Shown: positions 53,974-63,057, numbered from the stretch's first letter. The stretch is DNA of 64,000 bases from an uncultured beta proteobacterium (GCA_903960915.1 CAJCCO010000060.1:1-64000); one strand, 5' to 3'. Notes: generated by a model from the letters alone, not told the origin. Program-made: numbers and translations.

Positions 53974-55218
53974 TCAGGCCACCACCAACTTGGCTTGCTC
54001 GCCACGGCGCGGGGTTTGCGAACCCGTTAAAACAAAGCCGCGGCGCAGCCCTTGTGCATCATTGAATTGCCACAGCCCGGGCTCTGCGCTCAGCCACTGT
54101 CCGGGCGTTCCCGGTGCAGGCGGTGCCACCACCATCGGCAACGCCGGGGTTTTGACGGCCACGGGCATCAGTGGAAACACCACCTCGGTGCGCTGCCCGA
54201 CCAAGGTGGCCGCCAGGGCTTTGGCCGCGCTCATGATGGGCATGACATAGGGCAGCGTGCGCCCGCCGGTAGGCTGACGTGGCGTCGAACCGGCGGCTGC
54301 TTCAGCATGCCAAAGCCCGGGCCCGTACTGCGCGCTGTCGCCCAGGCTAAAAATATGCGGCGCACTGGTTTGCAGACTGGCGTCCACCTGCACGCCGCGC
54401 TCGCACACCAGGCCTGCGGCTTGCGCCAGCGCCGTCTCAGACCTCAAGCCTATCGCGCTGAGCACCATGTCGACGGGTACCTGCACGCCACTGGTGAGCT
54501 CGACTTGCAACGCGGCGCCTTGGGTTGGACTGGTTAGGCTAGCTGAATTGGGGGGCGTGGTGTAACGCACGGCTTTCACCGTATCTCCCCAATGCCAATT
54601 CACCCCCAACGCGCCCAAGGCGTCGCGCAACTGCAGCGAAGCCTCTGGGGGCAACAGCGCCGCCAGGGGGGCGTTGGCAGGGTCCACCACCGTCACGCCA
54701 AAGCCGCTGGCCGCCAGGTCGTTGGCAAACTCGCAGCCAATCAGGCCTGCGCCCATGATCAACACCTGCGTTGGCCTGCCGTCGGTTCTGGGTGGGGTGA
54801 GGCGGGCATGGAACAGCGCAAAGTCGTCCAGCGAGTTGATCGACAGCACCTGCGTGGCCGCTTCGCCCTCCAAGGGCACGCGAATCGGCTGCGCACCCGT
54901 AGCCAACACCAATTGGCTGTAAGAAAAATCACCTTGGCTGGTGCTGATACTGTTCGTCAAGGGGTGCAGCGCGGTCACTCGGGTGTGCGCTAGCAGCGTA
55001 ACCTTGAGCGACTCACTCATCTTGGCCGCCGCCGTGCTGACCAGCTGTGCCGGGCCGCGCTGCTGCACCAGTGCATTGGAGAGCGACGGCTTGGCATAAA
55101 AGTCACCGCTGTCGGCGGTTACCAGCAGGATTGGCGTCTGGGTATCGAGCTTGCGAAATTCGCGGGCGGTGGTCCAACCGGCCAGGCCGGCGCCAATGAT
55201 GAGGAGGGGAGCAGTCAT
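53974..55218 (-). CDS. FAD-dependent rubredoxin reductase
   Basis: A 414-residue pyridine-nucleotide-disulfide-type oxidoreductase: FAD motif LLIIGAGLAGWTTAREF near the start, an NAD-binding motif VLIMGAGLIGCEFANDLAASGFGVTVVD (about 150-180), and the FAD-contacting IFSLGDSAQY near 290. The overall plan fits rubredoxin-NAD reductases. The rubredoxin gene lies 33 bases upstream on the same strand, and rubrerythrin before that, so the three make an electron chain NAD(P)H to reductase to rubredoxin to rubrerythrin to peroxide. Confidence 0.88.
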   Translation of the reverse strand: MTAPLLIIGAGLAGWTTAREFRKLDTQTPILLVTADSGDFYAKPSLSNALVQQRGPAQLVSTAAAKMSESLKVTLLAHTRVTALHPLTNSISTSQGDFSYSQLVLATGAQPIRVPLEGEAATQVLSINSLDDFALFHARLTPPRTDGRPTQVLIMGAGLIGCEFANDLAASGFGVTVVDPANAPLAALLPPEASLQLRDALGALGVNWHWGDTVKAVRYTTPPNSASLTSPTQGAALQVELTSGVQVPVDMVLSAIGLRSETALAQAAGLVCERGVQVDASLQTSAPHIFSLGDSAQYGPGLWHAEAAAGSTPRQPTGGRTLPYVMPIMSAAKALAATLVGQRTEVVFPLMPVAVKTPALPMVVAPPAPGTPGQWLSAEPGLWQFNDAQGLRRGFVLTGSQTPRRGEQAKLVVA

Positions 55219-55251
55219 AGGGGGCTTAAGCGTTAAAGCGCGCTGCGCGCT

Positions 55252-55416
55252 TTAAATTTCGACCATTTCAAAGTCGGCCTTGGCCACCCCGCATTCTGGG
55301 CACGCCCAGGACTCGGGCACATCGGCCCACAAGGTGCCGGGCGCAATGCCGTCTTCCATGTGGCCAGTGGCCTCGTCGTAAATAAAGCCGCAAACGATGC
55401 AGAGGTAGGTTTTCAT
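55252..55416 (-). CDS. Rubredoxin
   Basis: A 54-residue protein with the two rubredoxin iron-binding knuckles [10 protein letters not shown] (Cys 6 and 9) and [11 protein letters not shown] (Cys 39 and 42), the usual YDEATG and WADVPESW segments and full rubredoxin length. It carries single electrons between the FAD reductase and an acceptor. It lies between rubrerythrin and rubredoxin reductase in one operon. Confidence 0.96.
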   Translation of the reverse strand: MKTYLCIVCGFIYDEATGHMEDGIAPGTLWADVPESWACPECGVAKADFEMVEI

Positions 55417-55466
55417 AGCGTGTTCCTGATGGGGTAATTGAATAAAAGAATACTACGGTTCGGGTC

Positions 55467-55979
55467 TCAGGCCGCGATGCTGGCCACGCCTGCAATGCCC
55501 GCGCTAACCTTGTCGAGCTGGGCCTGGTAATGCCTGGCGTGGCGCTCTTCCACCTTCGCCAAAGCAGCAAAGCGTTTCTGGGCTTTTTCCAGCGTTGCTT
55601 TGAACGCTGCGGCGTGCACTTTGGACTCTTCAATCTGCTCGTCCATTTCGGCCACGGCTGCCGCGTTGCCTTCACGCTCAGCGGTTTGACGGAAGCCGGG
55701 GTACATCTCGGTGTACTCGTAGGTTTCGCCGTCAATGGCAATTTGCAGCGCCTTGGCCGGCGTCATGCTGGCCTTGGGGTAGAGTAAATCGAGGTGGCCA
55801 AAGGCGTGCATCACCTCCTGATCGGCGGTTGCTTCAAAGGTTTGGGCGGTTGCTTCGTCGCCCATCTCACGCGCCAGTTTGGCAAAGTAACGGTATTTGA
55901 TGTGGGCCATCGACTCGCCGGCAAAGGCGGCTTCGAGGTTGGCCATGGTTTGAATCGCGGGGCGGATAGCGTTTGTCAT
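55467..55979 (-). CDS. Rubrerythrin-family diiron protein
   Basis: A 170-residue ferritin-like protein: E-x6-Y ... E-x-x-H type ligands are visible in NLEAAFAGESMAHIKYRYFA, FEATADQEVMHAFGHLDLL and VEERHARHYQAQLDK. Unlike classic rubrerythrin it lacks the C-terminal rubredoxin domain, which is instead encoded as the separate gene just downstream. Rubrerythrins reduce hydrogen peroxide. It is the first gene of the operon and reads away from pip, with a promoter region rich in inverted repeats. Confidence 0.92.
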   Translation of the reverse strand: MTNAIRPAIQTMANLEAAFAGESMAHIKYRYFAKLAREMGDEATAQTFEATADQEVMHAFGHLDLLYPKASMTPAKALQIAIDGETYEYTEMYPGFRQTAEREGNAAAVAEMDEQIEESKVHAAAFKATLEKAQKRFAALAKVEERHARHYQAQLDKVSAGIAGVASIAA

Positions 55980-56052
55980 GAGGAGCTCCTAAGGGTTGAA
56001 TGGTTCACTGATAGCGGTTATTTATCAGCACAGGAAGAATGTTAGGCCTTAT

Positions 56053-56101
56053 CTATTGTTATAGCCAATTGGTTTTGGCTAATTGATTGATAGACGCTAT
56101 C
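56053..56101. promoter_or_regulatory. Cluster of three inverted repeats upstream of rubrerythrin and pip
   Basis: In 49 bases there are CTAT-TGTT-ATAG (56053-56064), AGCCAA-N6-TTGGCT (56063-56068 with 56075-56080) and GATAG-ACG-CTATC (56089-56101). They sit between the divergent rubrerythrin operon and pip in a distinctly AT-rich stretch. ATAG/CTAT words recall OxyR half-sites, but the spacing does not fit the classic OxyR tetranucleotide pattern, so the regulator is unknown. Confidence 0.5.
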
Positions 56102-56204
56102 GGGCCGGGTCTCGCGTTTCACATTTCATCTGGCTTGCTTTCCACCTTTTGCACATTGGCGCTACATTGGCGTGCCAAGCCCCTTAACGCCCTGCCAACA
56201 CACC

Positions 56205-57179
56205 ATGACCCAAGCCCAAACCCAAGCCGACTACCCACTGTTCCCGCCACTAGAGCCCTACCGCAGCGGCCACCTGCCCGTGGACGCCTTGCACACGCTG
56301 TACTGGGAAGAATGCGGCAACCCCGAGGGCGTGGCGGTGCTGTTTTTGCACGGCGGGCCGGGCTCGGGCCTGTCGCCCAGCCACCGGCAGTTTTTTGACC
56401 CGGCCTACTACCGCATCGTGCTGTTTGACCAGCGCGGCGCGGGCCAGTCCACGCCCTTGGGCGAGGTACACGACAACACCACCGCGCACCTGCTGGCCGA
56501 CATTGAACGCCTGCGCGAACTGATGGGTATCGAGCGCTGGCTGGTGTTTGGCGGCTCCTGGGGTTCCACTCTGGCCTTGGCTTACGGCCAGGCCCACCCA
56601 GAGCGCTGCACCGGCTTTGTACTGCGCGGCATTTTTCTGTGCACACCGGCCGAAATTGACTGGTTTTTGTACGGCATGGGCCACTTCTTCCCGCAAGCGC
56701 ACGACGCCTTCGTCGCCGACATTCCCGAGGCGCAACGCGGCGACCTGCTGAGCGCCTACAGCGAACGCCTGTTCAGCGACGACCCGGCCATTAGCCTGGC
56801 GGCCGCGCGCCGTTGGAGCCGTTACGAAGGCAGTTGCCTGCATCTGCTGCCCCACCCCGAGGTGGCCGACGCCTTTGGCTCAGACGCGGTGGCACTGGGC
56901 GTGGGCCGGTTGGAGGCGCATTATTTTCGCCACCAGGCCTTTTTCAGCGAAGACCAGTTGATCCGCAACGTCGAGCGCATTCGCCATTTACCGGCGGTCA
57001 TTGTTCAAGGCCGCTATGACGTGGTGTGCCCACCGGTGTCGGCCTGGCGCCTGCACCAGGCCTGGCCGCAAGCGCGCTTTGAGATGGTGGAAGACGCTGG
57101 CCACGCCGCCTCAGAGCCCGGCACCCGCGCAGCCCTGGTGGCCGCTACCGAGCGCTTCAAAAACACCGGCACTTTGTAA
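56205..57179 (+). CDS. pip: Proline iminopeptidase
   Basis: An alpha/beta-hydrolase of 324 residues from ATG 56205 that removes N-terminal proline from peptides. It has the family signature YPLFPPLEPYRSGHLPV near the start, HGGPGSGLSPSHRQFFDP, DQRGAGQSTP, the nucleophile elbow GGSWGSTLAL and the C-terminal AGHAASEPG with catalytic His. The length is normal (about 313-325). Its 3' end faces the PuuA-like gene. Confidence 0.95.
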   Translation: MTQAQTQADYPLFPPLEPYRSGHLPVDALHTLYWEECGNPEGVAVLFLHGGPGSGLSPSHRQFFDPAYYRIVLFDQRGAGQSTPLGEVHDNTTAHLLADIERLRELMGIERWLVFGGSWGSTLALAYGQAHPERCTGFVLRGIFLCTPAEIDWFLYGMGHFFPQAHDAFVADIPEAQRGDLLSAYSERLFSDDPAISLAAARRWSRYEGSCLHLLPHPEVADAFGSDAVALGVGRLEAHYFRHQAFFSEDQLIRNVERIRHLPAVIVQGRYDVVCPPVSAWRLHQAWPQARFEMVEDAGHAASEPGTRAALVAATERFKNTGTL

Positions 57180-57188
57180 GCGCAGGGC

Positions 57189-58544
57189 TCACACCTGCGG
57201 CAGCAAAAAGCGCCGCTCCCAGGCGCTGATTTCCTGCTGGTAGCTCTCAAACTCCACGGCCTTGACGGCGCAAAAACCGGTCACAAACGCATCGCCCAAC
57301 AAACGCCTGCTGTGGGAACTGGCCGCCATGCGCGTGTGGGCATCTGAAAAGTTGCGCGGCAAGGCGTGCGGCAGGTGCGCAGCGTTGTCGCTGGGGCTCA
57401 CGGGCGCGCTGGGTTGCAGACCTTCGTCCATGCCCGCCAGACCGGCGGCGAGTGAGGCGGCCAGCGCCAGGTAGGGGTTGGCGTCGGCGCCAGGCAGGCG
57501 GTTTTCTACCCGCCGCGCACTCGGGCTGCCAGCTGGAATACGCAGCCCGGTGGTGCGGTTGTCATAGCCCCATTGCAGATTGACAGGCGCCTGCGCGCCA
57601 GGCACAAAACGGCGAAACGAATTCACAAACGGCGCCAGCAGCAGCAGCATCTCGGGCAGGTAGGTTTGCTGCCCACCCAGGAAATGGCGAAATGGCGCGC
57701 TCTCGCTGCCGTCGTCCTGGCTGAAGATATTGCGCCCGTGCGCGTCCACCACGCTTTGGTGCAAATGCATGGAGCTGCCCTGCACGCCGGCCATGGGTTT
57801 GGCCATGAACACCGCATTCAGGCCGTGCGCAATAGCGATCTCCTTGGCCGCGTACTTGAATAAAAAAGCCTGGTCGGCGGCGGCCAAAGCGTTGCCGTGC
57901 AACAGGTTGATCTCAAACTGGCTGGGGCCTACCTCGTGTATCCAGGTGTCGGCCTGCACGCCCAGCGTTTCCAGCGCCGCTTGAAACGCGTCCCAAAACG
58001 GCGCGAGTTCATTGCGCATGTTCAGGCTGAAGGCCGACTGCCCGGTCTCGGCCCGGCCGCCCCGCGCCAGCGGGGGCTGCAAGGGCAGGTGGGGCTCCAG
58101 GCTGGGGGCGGTCAGGTAAAACTCAATCTCGGGCGCCACCACGGGCGTCAGGCCCTGCGCGGCATAGCGCGCCAGCACCGACTTCAGCAGCGAGCGTGCC
58201 GCAAACACGCACGGCTCGCCCGACAATTCGACGCAGTCGTGAATCACCACCGCACGCGGGCTCTTGGCCCAGGGGGCGAGCTTGAGGGTGCTGTGGTCAG
58301 GCACCAGCCGAACGTCGGGGTCGGCATCGGGAAAGATCGGGTCATACGAATAGTCGCCGGTGACCGCCTGCATGGGGATCGCCTGCGCAATGCGCAACTC
58401 CTGGCCCTGGGCAAAACGGGCCGCAGGCATCAGTTTGCCGCGCGGGTAGCCGGAGATGTCGGCAAACACGCACTCCACCTCACGAATGCCGTGCTGGTGA
58501 AAAAAAGCGCTGGGGTCGTGGCTGGCGGGGGGGGCTGTGGACAT
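57189..58544 (-). CDS. Glutamine-synthetase family protein, gamma-glutamylpolyamine-synthetase-like (PuuA)
   Basis: The 451-residue protein belongs to the glutamine synthetase superfamily: catalytic-domain segments VAPEIEFYLT, GPSQFEINLLHGNALAAADQAFLFKYAAKEIA, MAKPMAGVQGSSMHLHQS, and the substrate loop NRTTGLRIPAGSPSARRVENRLPGADANPYLALAA. The N-terminal EVECVFADISGYPRGKLMP is typical of PuuA/GlnA3-like enzymes that glutamylate polyamines or amines, not of true GlnA. No other put/puu genes are next to it. ATG 58544 was preferred over a TTG at 58571. Confidence 0.88.
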   Translation of the reverse strand: MSTAPPASHDPSAFFHQHGIREVECVFADISGYPRGKLMPAARFAQGQELRIAQAIPMQAVTGDYSYDPIFPDADPDVRLVPDHSTLKLAPWAKSPRAVVIHDCVELSGEPCVFAARSLLKSVLARYAAQGLTPVVAPEIEFYLTAPSLEPHLPLQPPLARGGRAETGQSAFSLNMRNELAPFWDAFQAALETLGVQADTWIHEVGPSQFEINLLHGNALAAADQAFLFKYAAKEIAIAHGLNAVFMAKPMAGVQGSSMHLHQSVVDAHGRNIFSQDDGSESAPFRHFLGGQQTYLPEMLLLLAPFVNSFRRFVPGAQAPVNLQWGYDNRTTGLRIPAGSPSARRVENRLPGADANPYLALAASLAAGLAGMDEGLQPSAPVSPSDNAAHLPHALPRNFSDAHTRMAASSHSRRLLGDAFVTGFCAVKAVEFESYQQEISAWERRFLLPQV

Positions 58545-58650
58545 GGACAAATGCACCGGGTTGTTGTACAAATTCTAGAGTGGAATAGGGGCCGGGTGCG
58601 ATACTTCCGCCCCACTGCACTTTCAAGCCTTCACCCTTGGAGAACCTGTC

Positions 58651-59004
58651 ATGCCCCTGACCCTGATCAACCAACACCTGCGCTTAGCAAGCTACCTGCC
58701 CGCACTGACGGCGTTGTCTGTTTGCCTGCTAACCGCCGCACCCGTACACGCCTACAAGGTAGAGAAAACCTGCGAAGAAGTCAAAAGCAAGGACGGCAAC
58801 AAAAAAATCTGCAAAGTGGTGCGGGTGGCAGAAAAACCGGGGGATAAGAAAGAAGCAGTGGTTGAGAAAGATGCGCATGGCAAACCCATCGCCCCGAAGA
58901 AAGACGCCAGCGGCAAACCTGCTGATCCGAAAAAAGACCCCAAGAAAGAAGAGAAAAAGGAAGAAAAGAAAGCCGATCCCAAGGCGGCTGCACCCAAGCA
59001 TTGA
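58651..59004 (+). CDS. Lysine-rich secreted protein of unknown function, 117 aa
   Basis: A signal peptide (hydrophobic about 15-33, cleavage near APVHA-YK) is followed by a small domain with two cysteines (TCEEVKSKDGNKKICKVVRV), then a highly charged tail of repeated Lys-Asp-Pro/Glu segments (about 60-117). Low-complexity tails of this kind occur in periplasmic proteins of Burkholderiales, but I recognise no family. AGGAGA-like GGAGAA lies before the ATG. It precedes the DTW-domain gene by 10 bases. Confidence 0.75.
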   Translation: MPLTLINQHLRLASYLPALTALSVCLLTAAPVHAYKVEKTCEEVKSKDGNKKICKVVRVAEKPGDKKEAVVEKDAHGKPIAPKKDASGKPADPKKDPKKEEKKEEKKADPKAAAPKH

Positions 59005-59014
59005 GGCCACCTTG

Positions 59015-59671
59015 ATGCCCGCGCGCCCCGCGCAACGCTTGGGCTGTCCGCACTGCCTGCGCCCGCAAAACGCCTGTATTTGCCGCTGGGTCTGCCGTAT
59101 CGAGCACCAAGTGGAAGTGCTGGTCTTGCAGCACCCGCTGGAGGTGCACCACCCCAAAGGCAGTGCGCGCCTGCTGCACCTGTGTTTGCCGCACAGCCGC
59201 CTGCTCTGCGGTGAAATATTTGACCCGGCTGAGTTGCAACACCACTTGCGCGCGCCCTGGGGCCACGCGCCCGCGCCGCAACTCAGCGTGCTGCTCTACC
59301 CCAACACAGCAGGCGACCCGACTTTGCCAGCGCCACCCGAATTACCGCCCACCGCGCTGAGCGCGCCCGCGCGCATTCGCCTGGTGGTGCTGGACGGCAC
59401 CTGGCGCAAAAGCCGCAGAATGCTGTACGCCAACCCCCTGCTGCAGCCGTTGCCGCGCCTGGCCTTGCAAGACATGCCGCCGTCCAATTACCAGCTGCGT
59501 CGCGCCCACCGTGCCGACCAACTCTCCACCCTAGAGGCGACCTGCGCCGCCCTGATGCAACTGGAGCGGCAGACGGCGCCGTTCACGCCATTGCTTCGGG
59601 CATTTGACGGGTTTGTGACCCAGCAACTGGCATGGCAAGGCGCGTTAATTAGCCCGTCGGCAGCGGTTTAA
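59015..59671 (+). CDS. DTW-domain tRNA-uridine aminocarboxypropyltransferase (TapT-like)
   Basis: The 218-residue protein starts with a zinc-knuckle-like CPHCLRPQNACIC and has the D-x-T-W signature in VLDGTWRKSRRMLY, which names the DTW family. Members add the 3-amino-3-carboxypropyl group to tRNA uridine 47 or 20 (TapT/TapB, DTWD1/2). ATG 59015 was chosen; the longer frame from 58862 reads through the lysine-rich gene. Its 3' end overlaps the convergent pepP by 4 bases. Confidence 0.9.
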   Translation: MPARPAQRLGCPHCLRPQNACICRWVCRIEHQVEVLVLQHPLEVHHPKGSARLLHLCLPHSRLLCGEIFDPAELQHHLRAPWGHAPAPQLSVLLYPNTAGDPTLPAPPELPPTALSAPARIRLVVLDGTWRKSRRMLYANPLLQPLPRLALQDMPPSNYQLRRAHRADQLSTLEATCAALMQLERQTAPFTPLLRAFDGFVTQQLAWQGALISPSAAV

Positions 59672-61074
59672 GCCCGCATCAAAGCCTCAATCGCATCGGC
59701 CTCTACCGGCACACCACGGCTGACCAGTTCACAGCCGGTGGCGGTGACGATGGCGTCGTCTTCAATGCGAATGCCGATGTTGTGGAACTGCTCGGGAACG
59801 CCAGGGGCGGGACGCACGTAGATGCCGGGCTCAATGGTCAGCACCATGCCCTCACGCAGAATGCGCGCCGGCCGGTCTTTGATGGTTTGGCCCGTCAGCG
59901 CATCCTTGCGCTCGCTCACCGTGCCAATCTCTGACGGCTCGGTGTAGCCGCCGCAGTCATGCACGTCCATGCCCAGCCAGTGGCCGGTGCGGTGCATGTA
60001 GAACTGAAAGTAAGCGCGCTGCTCAATCACGTCTTGCAGGGTGCCCACCTTGTTTTTGTCCAGCAGGCCCTCATCCAGCATGCCTTGGGCCAGTACTTTG
60101 ACGCTGGCCTCGTGCGGGTCGGTAAAGCGTGCGCCGGCGCGGGTGGCGGCCACGGCGGCGTGCTGGCTGGCCAGCACCAGCTCGTACAGCGTGCGCTGCG
60201 GCCCGGTGTACTTGCCGTTGGCGGGGAAGGTGCGCGTGATGTCGCTGGCGTAGCCGTCAAGCTCGCAACCGGCGTCAATCAGCACCAGCTCGCCGTCACG
60301 CACCGGCGCGGTGTCGGCGCGGTAGTGCAGCACGCAGGCATTGGCACCGGCCGCCACGATGGAGCCGTAAGCCGGCGCTTGCGAGCCATGGCGGCGAAAC
60401 TCGTGCAGCAGCTCGGCGTCTAGGTGGTATTCGCGCACCTCCTGGCCGGCGCGCAGCATGCGTGCCGACAGTTGCATGGCGCGAATATGGGCGCCGGCGC
60501 TGATCTGGCCGGCGCGTCGCATCAGGTCTTGTTCGTGCGCGTCTTTGACCAGCCGCATCTCATCGAGCGGGCCGCACAGGTCGCGCTGCTGCTCGGGGCA
60601 CAGCGTGCCGTAGCGCACGCGCGCGCGCAGTTGGCCCAGCCAGCCGTCAATACGCGCCTCCAGGCCGGGGTGGGTGGCAAACGGGTACCAGACGGCGTCG
60701 CGGCCGTCCAGCAAAGCCGGCATGTGGGCGTCCAGCTCACTGGAAGACAAGGCCGCCTCCACGCCCAGTGCGGCCGGGGCGGCATCGGGGCCTAAGCGGT
60801 AGCCGTCCCAGATTTCACGCTCCAGGTCTTTGGGCTGGCAGTACACGGTGCTGCGGCCGTCGCCGGTGATGACCAGCCAAGCCTTGGGCTCGGTGAAGCC
60901 GCTGAGGTAGTAGAAATAGCTGTCAGGCCGGTACATGAAGTCGGCATCGCGGTTGCGTTGTTGCTCGGGTGCCGTGGGAATGATGGCCACGCCATGAGGG
61001 CCAATGCGCCGGGCCAGCTCGGCGCGGCGTTGGGCATAGAGGGTGGTGGGCACGGCAATATTGGGTTGGGTCAT
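59668..61074 (-). CDS. pepP: Xaa-Pro aminopeptidase (aminopeptidase P)
   Basis: An M24-family dizinc peptidase of 468 residues that releases the first residue from peptides with proline at position 2. The metal ligands are visible in LIDAGCELDGYASDITRTFP, HRTGHWLGMDVHDCG, TIEPGIY and IGIRIEDDAIVT, and the N-terminal AMP-N domain starts at RRAELARRIG. The length is right for PepP (about 440-470). It follows murU by 70 bases on the same strand. Confidence 0.95.
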   Translation of the reverse strand: MTQPNIAVPTTLYAQRRAELARRIGPHGVAIIPTAPEQQRNRDADFMYRPDSYFYYLSGFTEPKAWLVITGDGRSTVYCQPKDLEREIWDGYRLGPDAAPAALGVEAALSSSELDAHMPALLDGRDAVWYPFATHPGLEARIDGWLGQLRARVRYGTLCPEQQRDLCGPLDEMRLVKDAHEQDLMRRAGQISAGAHIRAMQLSARMLRAGQEVREYHLDAELLHEFRRHGSQAPAYGSIVAAGANACVLHYRADTAPVRDGELVLIDAGCELDGYASDITRTFPANGKYTGPQRTLYELVLASQHAAVAATRAGARFTDPHEASVKVLAQGMLDEGLLDKNKVGTLQDVIEQRAYFQFYMHRTGHWLGMDVHDCGGYTEPSEIGTVSERKDALTGQTIKDRPARILREGMVLTIEPGIYVRPAPGVPEQFHNIGIRIEDDAIVTATGCELVSRGVPVEADAIEALMRA

Positions 61075-61144
61075 GGGGTGGTCCAGTCAGCGCTTGGGAA
61101 GTGAGTCAACAGGGGTGAGCTTAAATCAGTGGGGTGGCTGGGGC

Positions 61145-61939
61145 TCAAGTCTGGTTAATGGCCTGGTTCAAGGCCTGGTTCAAGGCCAGCAAACGCTCAG
61201 GGGTTCCAACGTCGGTCCAGTCGCCCGTGAACAGTTCGGCGCTGACCCGGCCCTGGTCCATGGCGGCGCGCAACAAGGGTGCCAGCGCAGCCTTGCGGCC
61301 TTGCGGGTTGCCCGCAGGAATGTCACAAAAGGGCGGGGCAAACAAGGCGCGGCGGTACAAGCCCATGGTGGAGTAGGTGTACTTCACGGCCGCCTGGTTC
61401 AAAGCCAGGCCTTCTGCACTCAAGCCAAAGTCGCCAGTCGGGTTGTGGGCCGGGTTGGGCACCAGCCAGAGGTGGGCCAGGTGGTCGCTGGCCACAAAAG
61501 CGTCTACCGCGCGCTGGCTGAACACAAAGCTGGGGGCAAACACGTCGCCGGCCAGCACCCAGAACACCTCTCCCAATTGCGGCAGGGCGCGCACAATGCC
61601 GCCGGCGGTTTCAAGCGCTGCGCCAAAGTCTTGCCCTTCGTGCGACAAGGCCAGGTGCAGCGGTGTGGCGGCTGCTTGTGTTCCTTTTGTTTCTTGTGTT
61701 TCTTGTGTTTCTTGTTGAAATTCCAATTCAAATTTCACCGCAAAGTCGCTGATTTGCTCGCCCAGCCAGGCGGTGTTGACCACGATGTGGCGAAAACCGC
61801 CCTGCGCCAACGCCTCCAGCGGCCACTGCAGCAGCGGCTTGCCACGCACGGGCAGCAGCGGTTTGGGCGTGTGGTCGGTCAAGGGACGCATGCGCTCGCC
61901 GCGTCCGGCGGCCAGCACCATGGCGACCGCACCGCTCAT
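61145..61939 (-). CDS. murU: N-acetylmuramate 1-phosphate uridylyltransferase-like nucleotidyltransferase
   Basis: A sugar-1-phosphate nucleotidyltransferase of 264 residues: AMVLAAGRGERMRPLTDHTPKPLLPVRGKPLLQW is the classic nucleotide-binding start, with the later VLAGDVF metal site. Its size and sequence match MurU, which makes UDP-MurNAc from MurNAc 1-phosphate in the AmgK/MurU recycling route. The kinase amgK is at 41.8-42.9 kb. A run of Glu-Thr-Gln repeats (about residues 75-88) is a local low-complexity insert. It overlaps the next upstream gene by 4 bases. Confidence 0.85.
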   Translation of the reverse strand: MSGAVAMVLAAGRGERMRPLTDHTPKPLLPVRGKPLLQWPLEALAQGGFRHIVVNTAWLGEQISDFAVKFELEFQQETQETQETKGTQAAATPLHLALSHEGQDFGAALETAGGIVRALPQLGEVFWVLAGDVFAPSFVFSQRAVDAFVASDHLAHLWLVPNPAHNPTGDFGLSAEGLALNQAAVKYTYSTMGLYRRALFAPPFCDIPAGNPQGRKAALAPLLRAAMDQGRVSAELFTGDWTDVGTPERLLALNQALNQAINQT

Positions 61940-63057
61940 CGCGAGCCCATGCTGACCGGGCCAAACACCGCCTGCGCTTCACGCGGCAGGCAGCGCCAAT
62001 AGCGCGGGTTGGCGGTGACGGTCGCACCCAGTGCGGCGGCGGCCTGCCAACCCCAGCGGGGCTGGTACAAAAAGGCCCGCGCCAGCCCCACCAGGTCAGC
62101 GTCACCCGCTTGCAATGCGTCTTCGGCCTGTTGCGCGGTCGTGATCAAGCCCACCCCGGTGGTGATGAGGCCGGTGGCTTGGCGAATCTGCCGAGCAAAC
62201 GGCAACTGGTAGCCCGCGCCCAAGCTGATTTTTTGCTGCGGCGACACGCCGCCAGACGAGACGTGAATAAAGTCGCAACCCGCGGCTTTCAGGCGCTGGG
62301 CGAACGCGGTACTTTGGTCTACATCCCAGCCGCCTTCGACCCAGTCCGAGGCCGAAATGCGCAGGCCCAGCACGCCGTCAAAGGCCTGGCGCATGGCGCT
62401 GAAGACTTCCAGCGGAAAGCGAATGCGGTTCTCAAAACTGCCGCCGTAGGCATCGTCACGCTGGTTGGCCAGGGGCGATAAAAACTCGTGCAGCAAATAG
62501 CCGTGCGCGCTGTGAATCTCAATGGCTTCAATGCCCAGGCGGTCAGCGCGCTGCGCGGCGGCCACAAAGGCGTCGCGCACCTGCGCGAGTTTCTCCAGGC
62601 TCATGGCGGTGGGCGGTGTTTCGGTGGGCAAATGCGGCAGCGCCGACGGGCCAAAGGTTTCCCAGCCGCCTTGCGCCGGTGCAAGCAGTTGGGCGCCGTC
62701 CCAGGGCACGGCGCTAGAGGCTTTGCGCCCAGCGTGTGCGAGTTGAATGCACACCGCCATGTGCGGCGCCAGACGGCGCGCGCGCGCCAGGTTGTCGCCC
62801 AGCGCCTTTTCGGTGGCCGGGTCCCACAGGCCCAGGCAGCCCGGGCTGATGCGGCCTTCGGGCAGCACGGCAGTGGCCTCCAGCGTCAGCAGCGCCGCGC
62901 CGCTGTTGAGCAGGCTGCCCCAGTGCATCAGGTGCCAGTCGGTGGCCTCGCCGTTGTGCGCCGCGTACTGGCACATGGGCGCAATGACGATGCGGTTGGG
63001 CAGCGTCAGCCCACCACGGGGCGAGGGCAGGGTCAGGGGAGAAAAAAGTAGGCTCAT
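61936..63057 (-). CDS. NADH:flavin oxidoreductase, old yellow enzyme family (YqjM-like)
   Basis: An FMN-dependent TIM-barrel reductase of 373 residues from ATG 63057. It shows NRIVIAPMCQYAAHNGEATDWHLMHWGS (the Met-Cys-Gln segment of the thermophilic-like YqjM class), QLAHAGRKAS, and EIHSAHGYLLHEFLSPLANQRDDAYGGSFENR. Enzymes of this group reduce activated C=C bonds and respond to electrophile stress. A much longer upstream frame to 63411 is not supported. It is coupled to murU by a 4-base overlap. Confidence 0.92.
   Translation of the reverse strand: MSLLFSPLTLPSPRGGLTLPNRIVIAPMCQYAAHNGEATDWHLMHWGSLLNSGAALLTLEATAVLPEGRISPGCLGLWDPATEKALGDNLARARRLAPHMAVCIQLAHAGRKASSAVPWDGAQLLAPAQGGWETFGPSALPHLPTETPPTAMSLEKLAQVRDAFVAAAQRADRLGIEAIEIHSAHGYLLHEFLSPLANQRDDAYGGSFENRIRFPLEVFSAMRQAFDGVLGLRISASDWVEGGWDVDQSTAFAQRLKAAGCDFIHVSSGGVSPQQKISLGAGYQLPFARQIRQATGLITTGVGLITTAQQAEDALQAGDADLVGLARAFLYQPRWGWQAAAALGATVTANPRYWRCLPREAQAVFGPVSMGSR

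Noticed and set aside
56053-56101. OxyR binding site upstream of rubrerythrin
   Set aside because: ATAG/CTAT words occur, but their spacing does not match the OxyR pattern, so I report only the inverted repeats.
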